A program made the position numbers and the translations under genes. From Bacteroidota bacterium (lineage in GTDB: Bacteria; Bacteroidota; Rhodothermia; Rhodothermales; UBA10348): DNA of 64,000 bases. The DNA is taken from contig JADFHF010000013.1 of assembly GCA_022567305.1 (NCBI GenBank), positions 20,827 through 84,826 of the forward strand, read 5' to 3'. This document shows, in pieces, positions 51,920-60,220 of the stretch. The notes under the pieces were generated by a model. It had not been told where the DNA came from. It did not search any database and was given only the letters and a program-made list of their open reading frames with translations. Position 1 is the first letter of the stretch. Every line of letters begins with the position of its first letter.

Positions 51920-52395
51920 AGCGATTAATCCGCGATAAAATATCAAGTCTTTAGCTACTTATGGACGGTTTGACCTGACTTCATTTTCTGTACCAGGTTC
52001 TATTCTAGTCTGAGAGCGGGTTTATGGTTGTCTAAGTTTCGCAGCAGGGCTGCATATTCTGAGTGTGTGGCACCTCGAACCGGGCGACTCTTTTTCCTCC
52101 TCTCGAGCCCGCCAAACCTCCTCGATGACAAAGACGTATGCATTATACTTATCTCAGCTTCGAATCAACCGGCGTACGTAAGCAATGGTGATCAGGTGAA
52201 ATATTTATTATGAACAGGCAACGCCATACGTGGACGCAATACGCGAGAAACGCTGGCTCATATCCAGGAACGATTCCAGGAGTTACCGATTCGTGCTATT
52301 CTTCCCCACTTCCAACTCGAATTCGTTGCGTAGATATTCGAATACGGTTAAAATATAACGAATAGTCAAGTTCTTGTAACACGACGGATACTACG
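51920..52395. other. Divergent intergenic region between nirK and the sensor kinase
   Basis: 476 bp without a supported gene. It should contain both promoters. A perfect ten-base palindrome TATTCGAATA is at 52335-52344, 52 bases before the kinase start, and is a candidate operator. No full FNR/Crp-type TTGAT-N4-ATCAA box and no sigma-54 TGGCAC-N5-TTGC box was seen for nirK; only an isolated TTGAT half (in the nirK direction). Confidence 0.4.
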
Positions 52396-54150
52396 ATGGC
52401 CAGCGTTGCAACGGAAAGTCGGGTACTCGAAGTCCACTCTTCCAAAGCTAAAGACGAGATAGACTACGCCCGGTGGTTCATATCACTCAGGTGGATTGCG
52501 GTAGCCGTTGCCGCCACGATGAGTTTTGTAGCCGTTTACGTCGTAGAGTTTCTTCCATACGAGTCCTGGTTGCCTCTAATTGGCGTCGTGATAGTGCTTG
52601 CGGCTCTCAATGTCCTTTATACGATTCTCGTACGAACCGGAAAAGGCACGTCCGTGATAGTGGCCTTCCAAGCATATATGGACCTGGTATTGCTCACGAT
52701 ACTCATTCATTTTTCGGGTGGAATCGAAAATCCGCTTGTTTTACTCATGATTTTCCATGTCATAATTGCAGGAATTACGCTTTCCCGAAAGCAATGTTAC
52801 TCAATAGCCGTAGCGGCGACCGCGTTGCTCGCACTACTGGCATGGTCCGAAGCATCCGGTCTGATTGAGCACTACACCTTACAAATTATACCACATTATG
52901 AACAGGCAGGGCACTTGGCACACGCCGCTCTGGACACGCTCTTTGTCTCGAGTTACGTGGGCCTTCAAGGTACTATCCTTCTACTTACTGCATTCTTTGT
53001 GACTGCATTGTCGGAAAAACTTCGCCAGAAAGAACATCAGCTGGAGATTCTGGCTGATCGGGCCCTGACCCAGCATCAGTTGCTGGAACGAGCTCTCGAT
53101 ACGACGGGCACGGGACTGTTCGTGTGCGATCGTGAAATGCAGCCGGTTCTGGCTAACAGACGTTGGAATACGTGGAGCGAGCTGTTTTCAAAAAATTCGG
53201 ACCTTCAGGAAAAATTTGGTGGAGAAAATTCTCCCATTCGAAGCACGCTTGAACACGGCAAGGTTCTCGTATCAGAAATTGCTTCCCCCCATATTACCCC
53301 TGAATCTTCCCTTACTGAGACGTTTCAGACCTTCCAGGTAACAACCGCTCCCATTCTTGATAAAGATGGAATAACTACGCATGTCGTGCAACTGGTCCAG
53401 GACATTACGGATCAGAAGACGGCTCAGACTCAGATGATACGAGCTGGTCAGCTGGCAGCCGTCGGTGAATTGGCGGGCCAGGTAGCTCACGAGGTAAATA
53501 ATCCAATTGCCATCATCAGCACCAAAGGCAGACTCCTTCTATCGGATCATATGAAGGAGATGTCGGATCGAACTGCAGACGAGATCAGGAAAATGATCGT
53601 GCTTGCTGATCGCGTTGCAGATATTGCGCGTGGACTGCTTTCCTACTGCCGCCCGTCCGACGCCGAACGGTCTCGAGTTGACATCGCGGTAGCGATGCGT
53701 CGCTCGCTGGCCATGGTCGAACAGCGCGCGAAAGATCTTGGAATCAAGATAGAAGATGAGATACCGAAGAATCTCCCTCCTGTCTACGCCAATGATCAGG
53801 AAATTGAACAGGTATTTCTCAATCTGTTCCTGAACAGCCTGGACGCAATGCCAAACGGAGGAACCATTCAATTGTCGGCTTCAGTTCCAGATGGATTATC
53901 ATCACATGACACGAAATTCGTGAGTGTCAAGGTAGCTGACACCGGGATCGGTATGTCTGAAGAAGTCAGGAAACGCATTTTTGAGCCGTTCTTTACGACA
54001 AAACCGGAAGGAAAGGGAACAGGGCTCGGTCTCTCGATTTGCCACGGTCTGATTCAGCACAATGATGGATCAATTGAGGTAGAGAGCACTGTCGGTGAGG
54101 GTTCGAAAATTACGATCAAGCTTCCCATTCATCGTATGGTAAGCGAATAG
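52396..54150 (+). CDS. Membrane sensor histidine kinase
   Basis: 584 residues. Six or so N-terminal membrane helices up to about 215, with LVLLTILIHFSGGIENPLVLLMIFHVIIAG, which resembles the transmembrane sensor of RegB/PrrB-type redox kinases; then a short coiled coil, a PAS-like domain (about 235-345), the phosphoacceptor box with His365 in GQVAHEVNNPIAII, and a HATPase domain with NLFLNSLDAMPNGG, DTGIGM and GKGTGLGLSI. It is the NtrB/HPK4 type that pairs with sigma-54 regulators. The regulator gene starts four bases after its stop. Confidence 0.93.
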   Translation: MASVATESRVLEVHSSKAKDEIDYARWFISLRWIAVAVAATMSFVAVYVVEFLPYESWLPLIGVVIVLAALNVLYTILVRTGKGTSVIVAFQAYMDLVLLTILIHFSGGIENPLVLLMIFHVIIAGITLSRKQCYSIAVAATALLALLAWSEASGLIEHYTLQIIPHYEQAGHLAHAALDTLFVSSYVGLQGTILLLTAFFVTALSEKLRQKEHQLEILADRALTQHQLLERALDTTGTGLFVCDREMQPVLANRRWNTWSELFSKNSDLQEKFGGENSPIRSTLEHGKVLVSEIASPHITPESSLTETFQTFQVTTAPILDKDGITTHVVQLVQDITDQKTAQTQMIRAGQLAAVGELAGQVAHEVNNPIAIISTKGRLLLSDHMKEMSDRTADEIRKMIVLADRVADIARGLLSYCRPSDAERSRVDIAVAMRRSLAMVEQRAKDLGIKIEDEIPKNLPPVYANDQEIEQVFLNLFLNSLDAMPNGGTIQLSASVPDGLSSHDTKFVSVKVADTGIGMSEEVRKRIFEPFFTTKPEGKGTGLGLSICHGLIQHNDGSIEVESTVGEGSKITIKLPIHRMVSE

Positions 54151-54154
54151 ACTC

Positions 54155-55555
54155 ATGGCTAAATACAGGACTCTTGTCGTCGAAAATGAATCGGGCATGC
54201 TCGAAGTGTGTGGAGATATTCTCGGCAAGCTACCCGACGTCGAAATTTCGCTAGAACGGAGCAGTGTTCGTGCAGCGGAACTGCTGAAGGAACAGAGCTG
54301 GGATCTTCTGATCACAGATATTCGCATGCCGGGGATTACTGGCATTGAACTTCTTCGTATCGCACGAGAATATGATTCTGGAATTGCTGCGCTGATCATG
54401 ACGGCATTTCCAAGCGTTGAGACGGCAGTTGAGAGCATGAAGCTCGGCGCAGCCGACTATATCACCAAGCCTTTTCTTCCTGGCGACTTCCTTTCTACCG
54501 TAAAGCGTCTGCTCGAAAATAAGCGTCTTCACGAAGAACATAGCCTGCTTCGACGCCAGGTTGAGCGCCCGTATTCCTTCGGCGAGATGCTCGGAAAGAG
54601 TGCTCCCATGCTTAAAATCTTCCAGATGATTCAGCAGGTGGCCCCAACAACCGCCGATATCCTGATTACAGGAGAAACAGGCACTGGGAAAGAACTCATT
54701 GCGCGTAGTATTCATAAAAACAGTAATCGAGACGATCAGCGTTTCGTACCGGTCGACTGTGGAGCAATTCCCGACGACCTTCTCGAGAGCGAATTTTTTG
54801 GACACGAGCGTGGAGCCTTTACTGGCGCCCACGCTCGAAGCCTGGGCCTGATGGAGTTCGCCAACGAGGGTACCTTGTTTCTCGACGAGATCGGTGAGTT
54901 GCCTGTCCGGCTACAGGCGAAGCTATTACGGTCACTTCAGGAAAGGCGCATACGGCGCGTTGGTGGAAATTCTGAAATCGATGTAGATGTACGGGTGGTA
55001 GCCGCCACCGCACGAGATTTGGAAAAGGAGATAGAACTCGGAAACTTCCGATCCGACCTGTTCTATCGAATCAATGTAATACGCATAGAGATACCTCCGT
55101 TAAGAGACCGGTCGCAAGACATCCCATTGCTGATTCGACACTTTGTGCACCAGTATGCGGCAGAGATGAATCGAGAGACCGTCGATATTCACCCGGAAGT
55201 GATCGAAATTATGACCGGCTACAAATGGCCCGGCAACGTTCGTGAACTCCAAAATATTGTCAAAAGATTTCTTGCCATCTCCCGAACGAATGAGATACGG
55301 AGTGAGGACTTGCCAGACGAGATCGTTGCGAACGCTATTCATCGTTCCGACGAATCAGAGCCGGGCTTCTTTGAACTTCGAGAGGAGCAGATCACAACTT
55401 TCGAGAGAGAATATTTAAATGACCTGCTCCAGAAACATGGTGGCGACATTACTATGGCATCGAAAGACGCCCATCTGCCGCGAGGCACGCTCTACCGCCT
55501 CTTGACCAAACATGATTTGACGCCGGCTGATTTTAGAGCTCAGACAGACGCCTAA
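54155..55555 (+). CDS. Sigma-54-dependent NtrC-family response regulator
   Basis: 466 residues: receiver domain (1-125) with phosphoacceptor Asp55 (LLITDIRMPG) and Lys near 105 (YITKPF); AAA+ domain with Walker A GETGTGKE, the sigma-54 contact loop GAFTGA in ERGAFTGAHAR, and FLDEIGELP; and a Fis-type HTH (ITMASKDAHLPRGTLYRLL). The receiver acid pair normally reading DD/DE is E10-N11 here (VVENESGM), so one metal ligand is changed. Probably activates the sigma-54 promoter found 300 bp downstream. Confidence 0.94.
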   Translation: MAKYRTLVVENESGMLEVCGDILGKLPDVEISLERSSVRAAELLKEQSWDLLITDIRMPGITGIELLRIAREYDSGIAALIMTAFPSVETAVESMKLGAADYITKPFLPGDFLSTVKRLLENKRLHEEHSLLRRQVERPYSFGEMLGKSAPMLKIFQMIQQVAPTTADILITGETGTGKELIARSIHKNSNRDDQRFVPVDCGAIPDDLLESEFFGHERGAFTGAHARSLGLMEFANEGTLFLDEIGELPVRLQAKLLRSLQERRIRRVGGNSEIDVDVRVVAATARDLEKEIELGNFRSDLFYRINVIRIEIPPLRDRSQDIPLLIRHFVHQYAAEMNRETVDIHPEVIEIMTGYKWPGNVRELQNIVKRFLAISRTNEIRSEDLPDEIVANAIHRSDESEPGFFELREEQITTFEREYLNDLLQKHGGDITMASKDAHLPRGTLYRLLTKHDLTPADFRAQTDA

Positions 55556-55616
55556 GAGTTCGCGTTGAAGAGTGGACCCGTTCTACGGGCGCCCGTACGG
55601 GATCCGAGTCCGTCGC

Positions 55617-55628
55617 ATTTGTGTGAAT
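55617..55628. promoter_or_regulatory. Candidate activator site, copy 1 (ATTTGTGTGAAT)
   Basis: Twelve-base imperfect palindrome ATTYGTGTGAAT, about 240 bases before the sigma-54 promoter; an almost identical copy is at 55749-55760. Distance and pairing suit upstream activator sites of an NtrC-type regulator. Confidence 0.45.
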
Positions 55629-55639
55629 GTCTACCTGTC

Positions 55640-55659
55640 CTGTCACATCTGTGAGACAG
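55640..55659. promoter_or_regulatory. Candidate inverted repeat CTGTC-N10-GACAG
   Basis: CTGTC and GACAG five-base arms face each other across ten bases (CACATCTGTG-like middle). It lies between the two ATTYGTGTGAAT motifs and could be another regulator site or part of the kinase-regulator transcript's end. Confidence 0.35.
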
Positions 55660-55748
55660 TTCGCGACGGTCTAAAAAAGCATCGTTCTACGCACACCTCT
55701 GACGTGCTTCTAGCTGGTCGCCAAGCGATGCGACCTGTGACGTGTTCC

Positions 55749-55760
55749 ATTCGTGTGAAT
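55749..55760. promoter_or_regulatory. Candidate activator site, copy 2 (ATTCGTGTGAAT)
   Basis: Perfect ATTC/GAAT arms around GTGT; about 100 bases before the sigma-54 promoter, a usual distance for enhancer-type sites. Confidence 0.45.
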
Positions 55761-55859
55761 TAGGTGGCCATTTCCGTAGTCCAGCGGTCTGCATGCCACT
55801 TACACAACTCGTTGTATCACAGCGTATTACGATCAGTTCTCGATTGGGCACCATCGAGG

Positions 55860-55875
55860 TGGCACGCTCCTTGTT
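55860..55875 (+). promoter_or_regulatory. Sigma-54 (RpoN) promoter
   Basis: TGGCAC-GCTCC-TTGT, with the -24 GG at 55861-55862 and the -12 position GT (consensus GC) at 55873-55874, ten bases between the dinucleotides as required. Placed 75 bases before the cupredoxin gene and just after a sigma-54 regulator gene, which strongly supports it. Confidence 0.75.
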
Positions 55876-55949
55876 TCTAATGCGATTAGTTCTACGTTCG
55901 TTTACGAAAGAGCAGCAAATAGAAATTTGGAATCATATAGGATCTGATC

Positions 55950-56366
55950 ATGCGAATCACAATTATACTTCTACTTCTTTTAGGACTTCACGTTAGAGGC
56001 TCATTTCTACACGCTCAGACAGCAGACACGGATAACATTATCGTCGTAAAGATGATAGAAAAATCCGCATCAGTATGGCGTTTCGAACCCGCCGATATCA
56101 CGGTGCGCTTTGGCGATGTGATCCGATTCGTTCAAGAGGACATCATGCCTCATAACGTCGAGTTCAAGTCTTTCCCCGACGCAGCCAAGATCGATGAGAT
56201 TCGGATGGGACGGTTCCTTTTAACAAAGGGCGACGTCTATGAAATCAAAGTCGACGAACGGTTTGAGATAGGATTATATAATTATATATGCACGCCACAT
56301 GCGTCGCTCGGCATGGTAGGTACGATAACGGTAGGTGACAGTGTAACTCCCGTTGTCACACCCTAA
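55950..56366 (+). CDS. Exported blue-copper (cupredoxin) protein
   Basis: 138 residues with a signal (ITIILLLLLGLHVRGSFLHAQ). The type 1 copper ligands are seen as His in IMPHNVEF and Cys, His and Met in ICTPHASLGM, the order of plastocyanin/pseudoazurin proteins, with VRFGDVIRFVQED before. It is a soluble periplasmic electron carrier and a likely donor to NirK's cupredoxin or cytochrome domain. First gene after the sigma-54 promoter. Confidence 0.92.
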   Translation: MRITIILLLLLGLHVRGSFLHAQTADTDNIIVVKMIEKSASVWRFEPADITVRFGDVIRFVQEDIMPHNVEFKSFPDAAKIDEIRMGRFLLTKGDVYEIKVDERFEIGLYNYICTPHASLGMVGTITVGDSVTPVVTP

Positions 56367-56408
56367 ACGTCTATCCGATCACGGGATTTTACAACGGAGA
56401 TCTTTCAA

Positions 56409-57155
56409 ATGAAACATGCGAATATCATACTACTGGCGCTCACTGTGCTTGTTTTCGCAGCATGCTCGGAAAATCCAGTAGCTGACCATATAGGTGGAGA
56501 CGAGAACCTCATGGTTTCCCTCTCCTCGTCTACAGAACATTTTTCAACCCTCACGGAAATCGAGTTCGAGGTCCGGCTGACAAACGACCACGGTGTCCAA
56601 CTGACGGACATTGGCTCAATGCAGATCGAATACAAGCGGAGCGAGGAATCAGAATGGGAAGTGATAACACTGGAGAGACACGAGGACGACTATAGTGCGC
56701 GGATGATGTTTATGTCCAGTGGTGAATACCAGATGCGCGTCTCTGGCGATCTCCACGGCGACGGACATATGGACGTCATGTACACCGCACCGGAAATGAT
56801 CGATGTCGAACGGATCCACGTGGAAATGGGCGATGTCATGGTCGAGTTTGAAACGTTTCCAGGGCACGTCCACGAGGGAGAGGAGGTCGAGGCTAGCTTC
56901 TACGTGATGGAAATGGGCGCCGGAGGAGGTGATCATGGCGGCGCGATGATGTCTGGGCTTTCTGGAGATATTCACATTATGGCACCGGGAGATACAGCAT
57001 ACGAGTACAACGCAGAAGAACATGACGCCGGTGTCTATTCAACGCACCATACGTTCCTGGAGGGAGGAGACGCGACGTTCGAGTTCCACTTTATGGACCA
57101 CCACGGCGATAGCATCTCGGTTGAATTTCACGTTCCAGTCCTCCATGGACATTGA
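56409..57155 (+). CDS. His/Met-rich lipoprotein with YtkA/FixH-like domains
   Basis: 248 residues, lipobox VFAACS (Cys19). Two similar beta-sandwich units follow, each with the pattern STEHFSTLTEIEFEVRLTND ... YSARMMFMSSGEYQMRV and MVEFETFPGHVHEGEEVEASF ... AGVYSTHHTFLEGGDATFEFHF, as in YtkA-like/FixH-like copper-associated domains. Clusters of His and Met (HGDGHMDVMY, MEMGAGGGDHGGAMMSG, FMDHHGD) suggest metal binding, probably copper. Follows the cupredoxin gene by 42 bp with a GGAG site before the ATG. Confidence 0.75.
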   Translation: MKHANIILLALTVLVFAACSENPVADHIGGDENLMVSLSSSTEHFSTLTEIEFEVRLTNDHGVQLTDIGSMQIEYKRSEESEWEVITLERHEDDYSARMMFMSSGEYQMRVSGDLHGDGHMDVMYTAPEMIDVERIHVEMGDVMVEFETFPGHVHEGEEVEASFYVMEMGAGGGDHGGAMMSGLSGDIHIMAPGDTAYEYNAEEHDAGVYSTHHTFLEGGDATFEFHFMDHHGDSISVEFHVPVLHGH

Positions 57156-57204
57156 ATACGATCTCTGAATTCTGCACCCGCTTCAAATTCACTGAGGTAA
57201 CACC

Positions 57205-58362
57205 ATGATAAAGGAATCAAACAGCAGGATTGCAGCCGTCTTTATTGCTGCTCTGTTAGGCGTACCCTCGCTTGCATCCGCACAGTCATTAAACGGTCCC
57301 CTTTCAAACGTAGTTTTGTCGGGTTATGGATCGGCCACCTTTATTGCAGTCCCGGATTCGGACTTCCGAAACGATTTCACGGCATCGGTCTCTCCGGTAA
57401 TTCTGTATAGCATGGGAGATGATCTCCTCTTTGAGACGGAATTGGAATTCGGTCTAAGCGGAGAACTCACGACGACATCTCTTGAGTATGCTCAGATCGA
57501 TTATCTGGGCTTTGAACGTTTGCAGTTTGTCGCCGGAAAATTCCTCCTGCCATTCGGAACGTTCAGCGAACGACTCCATCCCACATGGATCAACAAACTT
57601 CCGACGATGCCCCTGGTCTATGGGCACGCTCACGGTGGTGTTGCTGAAGAGTCTCTCTTACCAATTCTCTCGGACGCGGGATTAATGGCTCGGTACAAAG
57701 CTCCCGTAGGGGAAAAATGGGCTGTTGATATAACCGGATGGATCTCGCAGGGCCCCCAACTGCAAGAACACGATGAAGAAGCGGAGTCGGAAGGTGATCC
57801 TCATGCCCATAAAGGTGGGGGTTCCAGCAGGCAAATTAGCGCCAGTTTATCTGAAGCTGAGATCGAGATTCCTCTTGTCGGATTCGGTATCGGATTCTCT
57901 GACAATAACAGCAACAAGATGCTCGGCGCACGTATCGGTCTCGTGCATGGGCCTTCATTTGAAATCTACTTTTCGGCGTTTCATGCTATGTACGATCCAG
58001 GCGAGTACCTAGACTTGACCGGCTTCAACATCTCCATTGATTACAGGAAAGCACGATTCGACGTGAGGGCCGAAGTAACCGTTCTAAACCAGGAGCTGGA
58101 GCTCGAAGATGGTTTTGATACTCTGTCGCGCACCGGATATTACATACAGGTTGCTCGACGCTATGGGGCGTTTGAACCCGTCGTTCGATGGTCGCATCTG
58201 CTTGAAGGCAAAGTTAAGGGAGATGTGATACGAGCAGAGCGGCAGCAGATCGCTGTAGGTCTAAACTACTGGATTGAACCCAGCGTACCCGTAAAACTTG
58301 CATATCAGGTTGGCCTTGACGGAGAGAATCTCATCCTCCTCCAATGGGCTTTCGGATTTTAA
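57205..58362 (+). CDS. Outer-membrane porin-like protein of the copper/nitrite cluster
   Basis: 385 residues: signal (VFIAALLGVPSLASA), then alternating strands through to a terminal Phe (LLQWAFGF), the usual barrel end. The segment EHDEEAESEGDPHAHKGGG near 190-210 is a charged, His-containing loop. General features match phosphate- or anion-type porins of Bacteroidota, but no substrate is evident. A GAGGTAAC site precedes the ATG. It lies between the lipoprotein and the cytochrome gene. Confidence 0.72.
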   Translation: MIKESNSRIAAVFIAALLGVPSLASAQSLNGPLSNVVLSGYGSATFIAVPDSDFRNDFTASVSPVILYSMGDDLLFETELEFGLSGELTTTSLEYAQIDYLGFERLQFVAGKFLLPFGTFSERLHPTWINKLPTMPLVYGHAHGGVAEESLLPILSDAGLMARYKAPVGEKWAVDITGWISQGPQLQEHDEEAESEGDPHAHKGGGSSRQISASLSEAEIEIPLVGFGIGFSDNNSNKMLGARIGLVHGPSFEIYFSAFHAMYDPGEYLDLTGFNISIDYRKARFDVRAEVTVLNQELELEDGFDTLSRTGYYIQVARRYGAFEPVVRWSHLLEGKVKGDVIRAERQQIAVGLNYWIEPSVPVKLAYQVGLDGENLILLQWAFGF

Positions 58363-58377
58363 AGAAAGGTATACGAC

Positions 58378-58827
58378 ATGAAAAATTACCTCATCATAGC
58401 GTTAGTGGCTCTCCTGTCCGGCTTGCTGGTTGAACAAACCTCTGCACAGGACTCCAATATTGTAGCCGAAGGAGCCAGACTTTGGGCGAACAATTGCACA
58501 CGATGCCACAATGCCCGATCACCTCTGGAGAGGAATGATCGTGAGTGGCTTACGATCATGAATCACATGCGCGCTCGAGCAAATTTGACAAAGACCGAGG
58601 CGGCAGCAATTACGGCGTATTTGCAAATGGTCAACCTGCAAGAAGGCAATAATTCGACTACTTCGGAATCCGTGCCGGATAGCTCCACTGGATTGAAAAA
58701 GTCGATCTCTATAAAGAGTGACCTCGTTTCTGAGCAGAAGTTACTTCAGGCAAATGGGCGCATATCTGTTGACGATCTCGAGAGCCTTAAACGCCTTTTT
58801 TCTCACATGCGTACTCGACGATTATAG
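58378..58827 (+). CDS. Small periplasmic c-type cytochrome
   Basis: 149 residues, signal ending near TSAQ (24). One heme site: Cys40, Cys43 and His44 in NNCTRCHNA; a Met ligand is probable in TIMNHMRARANL. The C-terminal 60 residues are an unusual polar tail (SVPDSSTGLKKSISI). It would carry electrons in the same space as NirK and the cupredoxin. Starts 15 bases after the porin-like gene. Confidence 0.88.
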   Translation: MKNYLIIALVALLSGLLVEQTSAQDSNIVAEGARLWANNCTRCHNARSPLERNDREWLTIMNHMRARANLTKTEAAAITAYLQMVNLQEGNNSTTSESVPDSSTGLKKSISIKSDLVSEQKLLQANGRISVDDLESLKRLFSHMRTRRL

Positions 58828-58890
58828 TACTCAAAGCCGGATGTAAGCCTGATACTAACAACCCCAAACCTGAAACCTTCAAGCAGAATC

Positions 58891-59499
58891 GTGAAACATC
58901 GTCTAATCATACTCGCCTGGGCACTCATCATCAGTCTTAGCGTGGGTGCGTGGTCACAACGAAATTCACTGACTACGTACAGTGTGTCCGAAAACTCCCG
59001 GCTCCGTGTCGAGGGAACGTCAACGATTCATGCGTGGACGTGCGAGGCACACAGCGTTTCGGGCACGGTCGAAGTGGAAAGTAATCTCGATACTTCACCT
59101 AAAATCGTCAGTACTCAAATTGTAATTCCGGTTGCAGATCTTGATTGCGATAATGCGACAATGAACAAGAAAATGCTCAAAGCACTCGGGTCCGAAACTA
59201 GTCCCAACATTCTATTTGAATTAGATGACGCTGTTGTTTCGACAGATCAGGCCGGAAATCCGACCCATGTCGATGTGGATGGTTGGCTCATGATTGCGGG
59301 TCGGACAAGGCCGATCGAACTGACGGAGATTTCAATCAGTCGAGCTTTTGAAGGTCTCGAATTCTCCGGATCAGTCAAGCTTCTCATGTCAGATTTTGGC
59401 GTCAAGCCACCGACCGCCCTTCTCGGAACAATTAAGACTGGAGATCAGGTCGAGATCCACTTCAACCTGCTTGTCTCAGAGGAAAAAGAATCGTCCTAA
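58891..59499 (+). CDS. YceI-family exported protein, copy 1
   Basis: 202 residues, GTG start (MKHRLIILAWALIISLSVGAWSQ signal). The family is a lipocalin-like barrel that binds isoprenoids; members occur beside cytochromes and electron carriers. Seen: LRVEGTSTIHAWTCEAHSVSG, IVIPVADLDCDN, NKKMLKALGSETSPNILFEL and MSDFGVKPPTALLGTIKTGDQVEIHF, the YceI fingerprint. 25 bases separate it from the next YceI gene. It is 85-90% identical at its 5' end to copy 3. Confidence 0.9.
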   Translation: MKHRLIILAWALIISLSVGAWSQRNSLTTYSVSENSRLRVEGTSTIHAWTCEAHSVSGTVEVESNLDTSPKIVSTQIVIPVADLDCDNATMNKKMLKALGSETSPNILFELDDAVVSTDQAGNPTHVDVDGWLMIAGRTRPIELTEISISRAFEGLEFSGSVKLLMSDFGVKPPTALLGTIKTGDQVEIHFNLLVSEEKESS

Positions 59500-59524
59500 T
59501 GCACGCTCGTTTACACGCGAATCG

Positions 59525-60163
59525 ATGAAAGCACTCACGACCATAATTTCGATTGTCGTTGGTGCCATAGTGATGCCCTCGCTGGGACAAATAACAAGGC
59601 CTGATCCTGTCCGCTTCGTTCTTGAGAAAGGAAGCAGCATTTGGATCGAGGGCACGTCGACAATCAGCCGATTCAAATGCGAGTCGGCCTATGTCCAGGG
59701 CTACGGCATCTTATACAATGAACAGGACCCGTCTGCAGACCTCGGCATTGAGGCTGAGATTGCGGCACCCGTGAAACTCTTCGACTGCAATTTGGCGGCG
59801 ATGAACGCCGACTTCTGGGATGCGCTCAAGTCAGATCAATTTCCGCTCATTGAATACTGGGTAAATGACATTTCGATCGATTCGGTCTCGACTACGGTGA
59901 GCGGCACTTATGCAGTACGCTCTTCAGGGCGAATAACGATTGCCGGAGTCAAAAAACGGATTGAGATGGAGTTTGTGGGACGTCAAATTGGCCCGGAGCG
60001 GTTCAAACTTGAAGGAAAAACGGAAATGTTCATGAGTGACTTCGACATCAAGCCTCCGACGGCTCTTTTCGGACTGGTAAGGGCCCAGAATAGAATCACA
60101 GTTCACTTCAATCTGATCACTACAACGCAATCAATTAAAGCACGCATAAAGGAAATACGCTAG
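59525..60163 (+). CDS. YceI-family exported protein, copy 2
   Basis: 212 residues from ATG 59525 (the frame is open earlier inside copy 1, which is ignored). Signal MKALTTIISIVVGAIVMPSLGQ, then WIEGTSTISRFKCES, EIAAPVKLFDCNLAAMN, FPLIEYWVNDISI and FMSDFDIKPPTALFGLVRAQNRITVHF. It is a distinct YceI paralogue, not a close copy of the others. It and copy 1 form a pair repeated downstream (62397 and 63031). Confidence 0.9.
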   Translation: MKALTTIISIVVGAIVMPSLGQITRPDPVRFVLEKGSSIWIEGTSTISRFKCESAYVQGYGILYNEQDPSADLGIEAEIAAPVKLFDCNLAAMNADFWDALKSDQFPLIEYWVNDISIDSVSTTVSGTYAVRSSGRITIAGVKKRIEMEFVGRQIGPERFKLEGKTEMFMSDFDIKPPTALFGLVRAQNRITVHFNLITTTQSIKARIKEIR

Positions 60164-60220
60164 CGAAATCAAACCGAAGCTCATTCCCCATTGCATAATA
60201 CCTCTACTGAGGTGAACGTC

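Noticed and set aside
51920..51990. FNR/Crp-type box upstream of nirK
   Set aside because: Only a TTGAT half-site is present on the nirK strand; the ATCAA partner at the required distance is absent.
52070..52090. Second sigma-54 promoter (TGGCACCTCGA) before the sensor kinase
   Set aside because: The -24-like half is present but no TTGC-like -12 follows at the right spacing.
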